Positions 1-5,020 of a DNA stretch of 5,020 nucleotides are shown in pieces. The stretch's first letter is position 1; each line of letters opens with the position of its first letter. The stretch is from WS-7 sp035635575 (GTDB lineage: Bacteria; Eisenbacteria; RBG-16-71-46; SZUA-252): the NCBI GenBank assembly GCA_035635575.1, contig DASQAV010000001.1, positions 1 to 5,020 of the forward strand. Reading direction: 5' to 3'. Under the pieces are notes generated by a model. The model was given only the letters and a program-made list of their open reading frames with translations, was not told where the DNA came from and did no database searches. Position numbers and translations under genes: made by a program.

Positions 1-227
1 TCGGTCGCGATCAGCCCGGCGCCGGATGGGAGCGCCTCCAGCAGACGCCGCGTCACGATGCCCGTGCCGCAAGCGGTCTCGAGGACGTTCTTGGGAGCCG
101 TCTTCCCCAGGCGCTCTGCCATATCCTTCGCGTAGGGCTCGAAGATGACGGGTCCCAGGTAACGGTCGTAGTTCTCCGGGATGGATGCCGTGAATTGTGC
201 GTGAGCAATCGATGTCGGCTTGGCCAT
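1..227 (-). CDS. Class I SAM-dependent methyltransferase, N-terminal fragment
   Basis: Only the first 75 codons are in the window; the gene continues past the left edge. The protein starts MAKPTSIAHAQFTASIPENY, then reads DRYLGPVIFEPYAKDMAERL before the SAM-binding loop. The first strand and glycine loop (motif I), VLETACGTGIVTRRL, lie at about residues 48-62. The segment LIATD near residues 71-75 fits the second strand ending in the acidic residue that binds the SAM ribose. This pattern is typical of small soluble class I (Rossmann-fold) methyltransferases. The substrate-binding part is off the window, so the methyl acceptor cannot be named. The ATG (225-227) sits 2 bases after the stop of the acyl-CoA synthetase gene, with a GGAG ribosome site inside that gene's end (236-239). 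The two are therefore almost certainly co-transcribed and probably translationally coupled. The family call is firm, the function is open. Confidence 0.85.
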   Translation of the reverse strand, partial: MAKPTSIAHAQFTASIPENYDRYLGPVIFEPYAKDMAERLGKTAPKNVLETACGTGIVTRRLLEALPSGAGLIAT

Positions 228-229
228 GG

Positions 230-1912
230 CTATTTCTCCGCGTGATACATCTTCTCGATGAGGTCCCGGTATCGATCCGAGACGACCTTCCGCTTCAGCT
301 CCATTTTCTGGCTCAGGGATCCGTTCTCGACGCTGAGATCGTTCGGGATCAGCTCGAAGTGCTTGATTGTCTCATAAGACGCCAGCCCTTTGTTCACAAC
401 GTCGACGTCCGCGGCAATCGCCTCGTGGGTGGCGCCGTTGGCGGGAACGATGAGCGCCACGGCGTATTTGTGCCCGTCGCCCAGGACGACCGCCTCGAGT
501 ATCCGCGGCGACTTCTTCAGCGCGTTCTGGATCGGCTGCGGCGCGATCTTCTTCCCGCCGCTCGTGACGATGATGTCCTTCTTGCGGTCGGTGATGCGCA
601 GGAAGCCGTCCGCGTCCAGCTCGCCGATGTCGCCCGTGTGGAACCAGCCGTCTTGAAGTGCGGCCGCGGTCTCCTCGGGTCGGTTCCAGTAGCCTTTCAT
701 GACGCTTGGGCCACGGACCAGGATCTCGCCGTCCCCCGCGATCCGAACCTCGACTCCCTGGATGGGGCGGCCCACCGTGCCCAGTTTGTAGTGCTTCGGC
801 GTATTCACGGCGATCACCGGGGAGGTCTCGGTCAGGCCGTAGCCCTCCATGATCGGCATCCCGACGCCGTGGAAGAAAAGCGCGGTCTCGCGCGCGAGTG
901 CGGCGCCGCCCGAGAAGCAGGAGCGGATTCGCCCGCCAAGACGCCGGCGCAGGACGGAATAGACCAGCTTGTCCGCGATCGCGTGCTGGAGCGCGAGCAG
1001 CGGGGAAACGGACCGGCCCTCCAGCTTCAGCGCCGCCCAGCGCTCCGCGATTCTGCGTCCCCAGAGCGCCATCGGGGCGCGCGGGAAACCGGCGGCCTTC
1101 GCGACCTCCATGGCCCGGTCGATCAGCTTCTCGTAGAACCGCGGGACCGCGAGTAGGATCGTCGGGCGGACCTCTTGCAAGTTCAGCGCGGCCTTCTCGA
1201 TCGACTCGGCGTAGGCGATGGTGGCGCCCGCGTAGATCATGACGTTGTATCCGGCCGTGCGCTCGAAGATGTGGTTCAGGGGCAGGAAGGAGAGGTGGAC
1301 GTCCTTCGAATTGACATCGAAGGCGGTCAGGGAGTTGACGGCGTTCGAGACGAGATTCCGATGCGTGAGCATCACACCCTTGGGCGTTCCCGTGGTTCCG
1401 GACGTGTAGATCAGGGTGGCGAGATCTTCTGGGCCGGGCGTTTTCGTTGGGGCAGCCACTCCGTCTGGCTGCGGCACCGTCGCGCCCGCCGGCATCCCGT
1501 CGTCGAAGCACAGGATCCAGCTCAGCGCCGGCGCCTCGCGGATCACGGACCTCAGCTTTTCTTCCTGCGCCACGCTCGAGACGAACGCGCCGATCGCGCC
1601 CGAATCCGCCAGCATGGGCGCGATATGATCCGCCGGCAGCGTCGCGTAGATCGGCACCACGACCCCGCCGATCGAGAGAATCGCCTGGTCCGCGATGGCC
1701 CACTCGATCCGGTTCTCGGAGAGGATGGCCACGCGATCCCCGTGCTTCACGCCGCGCGCGGCTAAATCCCTCGCCACCGCGCGCACCCGCTCCGCGAGCT
1801 CCGAAATCGACACCGGCTCCCAGCGGTCCTGTCGCTTTACCAGAAACGCATCGGGCTTCCGGTGCGTCTCAACGGAATGGCGTAACAAGTCGGGGATGGT
1901 CCTGACGTCCAT
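230..1912 (-). CDS. fadD: Long-chain acyl-CoA synthetase (AMP-forming, FadD15-like)
   Basis: The 560-residue product activates fatty acids to acyl-CoA with ATP and CoA through an acyl-adenylate, feeding beta-oxidation or lipid synthesis. Adenylate-forming family motifs appear in order: the ATP-binding loop YTSGTTGTPKG (about 169-179), LPLNHIFERTAGY (about 211-223), YGLTETSP (about 358-365), HTGD (about 425-428), and the hinge stretch ITDRKKDIIVTSGGKKIAP (about 440-458), whose Asp begins the swing between the two half-reactions. SGGKKIAPQPIQNAL is characteristic of the long-chain synthetase branch rather than acetyl-CoA synthetases. No signal peptide or membrane helix is evident. The start is ATG 1910-1912, because a perfect AGGAGG lies 7 bases upstream; an in-frame GTG 21 bases earlier has no such support. 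It is somewhat shorter than the roughly 600 residues usual for this branch; the segment between ALIVP and the VNKGLASYE stretch looks shortened. The C-terminal motif is LSQKMELKRK (533-542), with Glu where Lys is expected. The fatty-acid chain-length preference cannot be read. The symbol denotes the family role, not proven orthology to E. coli fadD. Confidence 0.93.
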   Translation of the reverse strand: MDVRTIPDLLRHSVETHRKPDAFLVKRQDRWEPVSISELAERVRAVARDLAARGVKHGDRVAILSENRIEWAIADQAILSIGGVVVPIYATLPADHIAPMLADSGAIGAFVSSVAQEEKLRSVIREAPALSWILCFDDGMPAGATVPQPDGVAAPTKTPGPEDLATLIYTSGTTGTPKGVMLTHRNLVSNAVNSLTAFDVNSKDVHLSFLPLNHIFERTAGYNVMIYAGATIAYAESIEKAALNLQEVRPTILLAVPRFYEKLIDRAMEVAKAAGFPRAPMALWGRRIAERWAALKLEGRSVSPLLALQHAIADKLVYSVLRRRLGGRIRSCFSGGAALARETALFFHGVGMPIMEGYGLTETSPVIAVNTPKHYKLGTVGRPIQGVEVRIAGDGEILVRGPSVMKGYWNRPEETAAALQDGWFHTGDIGELDADGFLRITDRKKDIIVTSGGKKIAPQPIQNALKKSPRILEAVVLGDGHKYAVALIVPANGATHEAIAADVDVVNKGLASYETIKHFELIPNDLSVENGSLSQKMELKRKVVSDRYRDLIEKMYHAEK

Positions 1913-1919
1913 GCGTTGA

Positions 1920-1925
1920 CCTCCT
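1920..1925 (-). promoter_or_regulatory. Ribosome binding site of the acyl-CoA synthetase gene
   Basis: On the minus strand this reads AGGAGG, a full match to the Shine-Dalgarno core. Seven bases separate it from the ATG at 1910-1912. It decides the start: the alternative in-frame GTG at 1931-1933 lies upstream of this site and would leave it inside the coding region. Confidence 0.85.
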
Positions 1926-1931
1926 CCCGGC

Positions 1932-1944
1932 ACTGTGACACAGT
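1932..1944. repeat. Inverted repeat 1 (ACTGTG-A-CACAGT)
   Basis: ACTGTGACACAGT has two perfect 6-base half-sites around a single central base. It covers the proposed -35 hexamer of the rightward promoter and lies just upstream of the synthetase ribosome site, so a bound repressor could affect both directions. The regulator is unknown. Short 13-base palindromes of this form are compatible with a dimeric helix-turn-helix protein, but chance occurrence is possible. Confidence 0.5.
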
Positions 1945-1964
1945 AGCCAAAGAGTGGCTAGATT
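1935..1964 (+). promoter_or_regulatory. Candidate sigma-70-like promoter for the thiolase-fadJ operon
   Basis: GTGACA (1935-1940, five of six to TTGACA) and TAGATT (1959-1964, four of six to TATAAT) are separated by 18 bases. This would place the transcription start near 1971 and give a leader of roughly 27 bases before the thiolase ATG at 1998. The match is reasonable for a GC-rich region but is only a pattern match, and the host's sigma-factor consensus is not known. Both hexamers overlap the inverted repeats, which fits a repressible promoter. Confidence 0.4.
1944..1960. repeat. Inverted repeat 2 (TAGCCA-N5-TGGCTA)
   Basis: TAGCCA and TGGCTA are perfect 6-base complements separated by AAGAG, and the repeat shares base 1944 with inverted repeat 1. 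It sits in the spacer of the proposed rightward promoter and touches its -10 hexamer. It could be an operator half-site pair. A transcript read leftward from a start to its right would carry it as a small 6-bp hairpin. It is not followed by a U-run on either strand, so it is unlikely to be a terminator. Confidence 0.5.
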
Positions 1965-1972
1965 CGATCGAA
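1963..1972. repeat. Inverted repeat 3 (TTCGATCGAA palindrome)
   Basis: TTCGATCGAA is a perfect 10-base palindrome with no central spacer. It overlaps the end of the proposed -10 hexamer and the expected start point of the rightward transcript. It is a possible regulator site. Its half-sites differ from those of the other two inverted repeats, so the three are not copies of one motif. Confidence 0.45.
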
Positions 1973-1997
1973 ACCCGCCTCATCCCCGCCAGAGACC

Positions 1998-3284
1998 ATG
2001 CGCGAAGTCGTTCTCATAGACGGATTCCGGACCCCATTCGCCAAGGCAGGCACGGCGCTGGCCGACGTGCACGCCCAGGAGCTGGGGCGCATCGCCGTGG
2101 CCGAGCTGCTCGCCCGCACCGGCGTCGATCCCAACGAGATCGACGAGGTGGTCCTGGGCAACGTGGCCCAGCCCTCCGAGGCCACGAACGTCGCCCGCGT
2201 GGTGGCGCTCATGGCGGGGATCCCCGAGCGCGTTCCCGCCTTCACGGTGCAGCGGAACTGCGCCTCGGGCATGGAGTCGATCGCCCAGGCGCACCAGAAG
2301 ATCGCGGCCGGGCAGGCCGAGCTGATCGTGGCGGGCGGCACGGAATCCATGAGCATGATCCCGCTCCTCGTGAGCGAGGGCATGACCCACATGTTCGAGC
2401 GGCTGGCGCGCGCGAAATCGCCGGGCGCGAAACTCCAGGCGCTCTCCACGCTGCGTCCTCGCGACCTGAAGCCGAGGATCGCGCTCGCCGAGGGGCTGAC
2501 GGATCCGGTCTCGGGCCTCAACATGGGGGAGACCGCCGAGGTTCTGGCGAAGGAGTTCGGGATCTCGCGGGAGGCGCAGGATGATTTCGCTCTGATGAGC
2601 CACCGGCGCGCGGTCGCGGCCATGGAATCGGGGCGCATGGCGCAGGAGATCGTTCCGGTGTTCGCGCCGCCCTACAAGCAGGCGGTGCTGGAGGACGTGG
2701 GCCCGCGCAAGGGACAGACTCTGGAAGCGCTGGCGAAATTGAAGCCCTACTTCGATCGGCGCTACGGCACGGTCACGGTGGGGAATTCCTGCCCGATCAC
2801 GGACGGAGCCGCGGCGATCCTGGTCGCTTCCGCGGAGAAGGCGCGCGCGCTGGGCTTGCGCCCCGCGGGGCGCATCAAGGGCTACGCCTTCATCGGACTG
2901 GATCCCGCGCGAATGGGGCTTGGTCCCACGCACGCGACGCCGGTCGCGCTGAAGCGCGCGGGCGTGTCCTTCCGCGACCTGGGCTTGATCGAGATGAACG
3001 AAGCGTTCGCGGCGCAGGTCATCGCGAACGAGATCGCGATGGCGTCGGCGAAATACGCACGAGAGAAGCTGGGACTGGATAGCGCCGTGGGCGAGATCGA
3101 CCGGGCGATCCTGAACGTGAACGGCGGCGCGATCGCGCTGGGACATCCGGTCGGGGTCTCGGGCACGCGCCTCACGATCACGCTCCTTCGCGAGATGCGG
3201 AAGCGCGACGTGCCGCTGGGGCTGGCGACCTTGTGCGTCGGCGGCGGGCAGGGAGCGGCGCTCGTGCTGGAGCGCGCGGAGTGA
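1998..3284 (+). CDS. fadI: Acetyl-CoA acyltransferase (3-ketoacyl-CoA thiolase, FadI-type)
   Basis: The 428-residue product performs the last beta-oxidation step, cleaving 3-ketoacyl-CoA with CoA into acetyl-CoA and an acyl-CoA two carbons shorter. All thiolase landmarks are present: the nucleophilic Cys88 in QRNCASGMES, the NEAFA loop (334-338), GGAIALGHPVG (376-386) with His383, and the second catalytic Cys413 in LCVGGGQGAA. Length and the long insert after GGTESMS (roughly residues 121-175, including LSTLRPRDLKP and NMGETAEVLAKEFGI) match the FadI/mitochondrial trifunctional-beta group better than the shorter FadA or PhaA thiolases of about 390 residues. PPYKQ and FDRRYGTVT are further marks of that group. 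The protein should be cytosolic and act as a complex with the FadJ-like protein encoded next. The ATG start gives the canonical N-terminus (VLIDGFRTPF), though the Shine-Dalgarno match upstream is weak (AGAG only 3 bases away). Its last codons overlap the next start by 4 bases. Confidence 0.95.
   Translation: MREVVLIDGFRTPFAKAGTALADVHAQELGRIAVAELLARTGVDPNEIDEVVLGNVAQPSEATNVARVVALMAGIPERVPAFTVQRNCASGMESIAQAHQKIAAGQAELIVAGGTESMSMIPLLVSEGMTHMFERLARAKSPGAKLQALSTLRPRDLKPRIALAEGLTDPVSGLNMGETAEVLAKEFGISREAQDDFALMSHRRAVAAMESGRMAQEIVPVFAPPYKQAVLEDVGPRKGQTLEALAKLKPYFDRRYGTVTVGNSCPITDGAAAILVASAEKARALGLRPAGRIKGYAFIGLDPARMGLGPTHATPVALKRAGVSFRDLGLIEMNEAFAAQVIANEIAMASAKYAREKLGLDSAVGEIDRAILNVNGGAIALGHPVGVSGTRLTITLLREMRKRDVPLGLATLCVGGGQGAALVLERAE
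3269..3272 (+). promoter_or_regulatory. Ribosome binding site for the fadJ-like gene
   Basis: GGAG lies inside the thiolase coding end, 8 bases before the GTG at 3281-3283. It supports that GTG as the start. No in-frame ATG occurs until codon 139, deep inside the hydratase domain. Confidence 0.6.
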
Positions 3285-5020
3285 CCCTGGCGTTCCGCGA
3301 GCGCGAAGAAGAGGTAGGGCGCTCCGAGTATGGGCCCTTTCGCCTCGAGGCCCACGCCTCGGGCATCGCACTCGTCTGGTTCGACGATCCCGCCCGCAAG
3401 GTGAATCTCCTCGATTCGGAATCGCTGGCGGCGCTCCGCCGCGTGCTCGACTCCCTCCGGCAGCGGAGCGACAGCGCCTATCCGCGCGCCTTCGTCCTCT
3501 TGAGCGCCAAGGAAGAGCAATTCATCGCAGGCGCCGACGTCGCGGAGTTCGACCGCATCACCAGTTCCTCCGATGCCGAAGCCAAGGCTCGTGAGGCCCA
3601 GCAGCTCTTCGAGGAATTCTCGGCTCTCCCGTATCCCACGGTCGCAGCCATCAACGGACCCTGTCTCGGCGGCGGCGCGGAGCTGGCGCTCGCGATGCGC
3701 CACCGAATCGCCTCGAACTCGAGAAAGGTTTCGATCGGGCTCCCCGAAGTTCAGCTGGGGATTCTCCCTGGATTCGGCGGAACGCAGCGACTCCCGAGGC
3801 TCATCGGTCTCGTGCCCGCGATGGATCTTCTCCTCACGGGCCGCTCGCTCGACTCGCGCCGCGCGTATCGGATCGGACTCGTGGACGCGGTGCTTCCGCA
3901 CGAGCGTTTCTCCGAGCGGGCGGTCCAGTGGACGGAGGCCCTCCTCCAAGACTCCCACGCGGTGAAGCGCCGCAGCCCGGCGCTCCCCGCCCGCATCATG
4001 GAAGCGGTCGCGCCCATCCGGAACGCCATTTTCTCGCAGGCGCGGCGGAACGTTCTTCGCCAGACCCACGGCCACTACCCCGCACCGCTCGAGATCCTCC
4101 GCGTCCTGCGCGCCACCTGGGGCGCCGCGTCCGCCGTTGGGCTCGAGATCGAGCGCGAGGCGGTCGCGAAGCTTCTCTTCACCCCCGAGTCGAAGAGTCT
4201 CCGCCGCATCTTCTTCCTTCGCGAGGATGCAAAGCGGAAGCCGGAGACCGTCCGCGCGCGCGAGGTCAAACACGTCGCCGTGATGGGCGCCGGGACCATG
4301 GGCGGCGAGATCGCGTACCTCTTCTCCAGCCGGAACATCCGCGCCAGGCTTCGGGACCTGAAGCCCGAGCCCCTGCTCCGCTCGCTGGCGCACGCGCGAT
4401 CCCTCTTCCAGCCCGAGGTGTCGCGAGGCCGCCTCACCAAGGCCGAGATGGATCAGGCGCTCGCGCGGATCCAGCCCGCCCTGGATCTCTCGGGTCTCAA
4501 GTCCGCGGACCTGGTGCTGGAGGCGGTGGTCGAGGATCTTCCGGTGAAGCAGGCCCTCTTCCGCGAGCTGGAGGGGCAGGCTCCGGAACGGTGCGTGTTC
4601 GCCACCAACACGTCGTCGCTCTCCGTACGCGCGATGGCGAAAGGGCTGAAGAATCCAGGCCGCGTGGTCGGGATGCATTTCTTCAACCCCGCGACGCGGA
4701 TGCCGCTGGTCGAGGTGATCAAGACGGAGATCAGCGACGCGGCCGCGGTTGAGACCGTGATCGCGTTGACGAGACGCCTCGGGAAGACGCCGGTCCTGGT
4801 CGCGGATGCGCCTGGGTTTCTGGTGAACCGCGTGCTCATGCCGTATCTCGGAGAAGCGGTCGCGCTGGTGGAGCGAGGGCAGCCGGTCCGCGCCGTGGAT
4901 CATGCGCTGCGCGACTTCGGGATGCCCGTGGGCCCCCTCGAGCTCCTGGATGAGATCGGGCTCGACGTGGCGCGCAAGGTGGCGCACGTGCTGCGCGACG
5001 CGTACGGGGATCGCCTGCCA
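3281..5020 (+). CDS. fadJ: Multifunctional enoyl-CoA hydratase / 3-hydroxyacyl-CoA dehydrogenase (FadJ-type), 3'-truncated by window
   Basis: An open frame of 580 codons runs to the right edge without a stop; FadJ/FadB proteins are about 715-730 residues, so the last ~130 are outside. The N-terminal crotonase domain (about 17-210) has the oxyanion-hole segments FIAGADVAEF (81-90) and GPCLGGGAELALA (126-138). Both catalytic glutamates are there: Glu134, and Glu156 in LPEVQLGILPGFGGTQR. A linker with GHYPAPLEIL (264-273) leads to the NAD-binding dehydrogenase domain: VAVMGAGTMGGEIA (332-345), the ribose-binding Asp359, TNTSSLS (442-448), and MHFFNPATRMPLVEVI (465-480), with His466 and Glu478 spaced like the E. 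coli catalytic dyad. DAPGFLVNRVLMPYLGEA (509-526) then opens the C-terminal dehydrogenase domain. It hydrates 2-enoyl-CoA and oxidises 3-hydroxyacyl-CoA with NAD+. The GTG start overlaps the thiolase stop (GTGA), as in tightly coupled operons, and the gene order matches E. coli fadIJ. FadB is the alternative name; the adjacent FadI-type thiolase and gene order favour FadJ. Confidence 0.94.
   Translation, partial: MTLAFREREEEVGRSEYGPFRLEAHASGIALVWFDDPARKVNLLDSESLAALRRVLDSLRQRSDSAYPRAFVLLSAKEEQFIAGADVAEFDRITSSSDAEAKAREAQQLFEEFSALPYPTVAAINGPCLGGGAELALAMRHRIASNSRKVSIGLPEVQLGILPGFGGTQRLPRLIGLVPAMDLLLTGRSLDSRRAYRIGLVDAVLPHERFSERAVQWTEALLQDSHAVKRRSPALPARIMEAVAPIRNAIFSQARRNVLRQTHGHYPAPLEILRVLRATWGAASAVGLEIEREAVAKLLFTPESKSLRRIFFLREDAKRKPETVRAREVKHVAVMGAGTMGGEIAYLFSSRNIRARLRDLKPEPLLRSLAHARSLFQPEVSRGRLTKAEMDQALARIQPALDLSGLKSADLVLEAVVEDLPVKQALFRELEGQAPERCVFATNTSSLSVRAMAKGLKNPGRVVGMHFFNPATRMPLVEVIKTEISDAAAVETVIALTRRLGKTPVLVADAPGFLVNRVLMPYLGEAVALVERGQPVRAVDHALRDFGMPVGPLELLDEIGLDVARKVAHVLRDAYGDRLP

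Larger units (their letters stand above)
1913..1997. promoter_or_regulatory. Divergent intergenic control region
   Basis: These 85 bases separate the start codons of the leftward acyl-CoA synthetase and the rightward thiolase, and are the only intergenic space in the window longer than 2 bases. They must hold the 5' signals for both arms unless promoters lie inside the coding regions. Visible contents are the synthetase ribosome site (1920-1925), three inverted repeats (1932-1944, 1944-1960, 1963-1972) and a plausible rightward promoter (1935-1964). I could not find a convincing leftward -10/-35 pair. The arrangement suggests joint control of fatty-acid activation and degradation by one regulator. 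That is inference: no regulator gene is present and no known operator consensus is matched with confidence. Confidence 0.7.

Noticed and set aside
1931..1933. GTG as an upstream start for the acyl-CoA synthetase, adding seven residues (MPGGGQR)
   Set aside because: The perfect AGGAGG at 1920-1925 lies downstream of it and is ideally spaced for ATG 1910-1912; the added residues look like translated ribosome-site sequence.
1944..1960. TAGCCA-N5-TGGCTA as an intrinsic terminator
   Set aside because: The stem is only 6 bp, no T-run follows on either strand, and it lies between divergent start codons where no transcript needs to end.
1980..3371. A 463-codon minus-strand frame opposite the thiolase
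   Set aside because: It is antisense to a complete thiolase with all catalytic residues, is low-complexity and Arg/His-rich, and would cross the divergent promoter region's edge without any ribosome site of its own that I can see.
4286..4327. Glu343 in GAGTMGGEIA of the FadJ-like NAD-binding loop, where Gly is common
   Set aside because: The three glycines of the GxGxxG core are intact, and the substituted position follows the core. Variation there is tolerated in the 3-hydroxyacyl-CoA dehydrogenase family, so it is not evidence of a lost function.
2882..4987. A 701-codon open frame on the minus strand opposite the fadJ-like gene and the thiolase end
   Set aside because: It is the antisense shadow of strongly conserved coding sequence. 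Its translation is rich in Arg, His and Glu with no recognisable domain, and such long antisense frames are common in GC-rich genomes.

Overview
This is a GC-rich, densely coding window, roughly two-thirds G+C by eye. It holds a fatty-acid activation and beta-oxidation locus from a bacterium. The bacterial origin is supported by Shine-Dalgarno sites, a GTG start, stop/start overlaps and FadI/FadJ-type proteins. The phylum cannot be fixed from sequence alone. The composition would suit an uncultivated high-GC Gram-negative lineage (Eisenbacteria, Gemmatimonadota, Acidobacteriota or deltaproteobacterial-type), but that is a guess.

Layout: two gene pairs diverge from a short control region at 1913-1997. 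Leftward on the minus strand, a long-chain acyl-CoA synthetase (230-1912) is followed after 2 bases by a class I SAM-dependent methyltransferase that runs off the left edge (1-227). Rightward on the plus strand, a FadI-type 3-ketoacyl-CoA thiolase (1998-3284) overlaps the start of a FadJ/FadB-type multifunctional protein by 4 bases (GTGA). That protein has enoyl-CoA hydratase and 3-hydroxyacyl-CoA dehydrogenase domains and runs off the right edge (3281-5020). There is no gene-free stretch longer than 85 bases.

How the genes work together: the synthetase makes acyl-CoA from free fatty acid, ATP and CoA. The FadJ-like protein hydrates 2-enoyl-CoA and oxidises the 3-hydroxyacyl-CoA. The thiolase then releases acetyl-CoA and the shortened acyl-CoA. 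The acyl-CoA dehydrogenase needed for the first oxidation step is not in the window. The methyltransferase's link to this pathway is unknown.

The most interesting non-coding signal is the 85-base divergent spacer, which packs three inverted repeats around a plausible sigma-70-like promoter. This is a candidate operator region controlling both arms. The genes are otherwise conventional members of known families, and I see no sign of a wholly new system, mobile element, CRISPR array or RNA gene.
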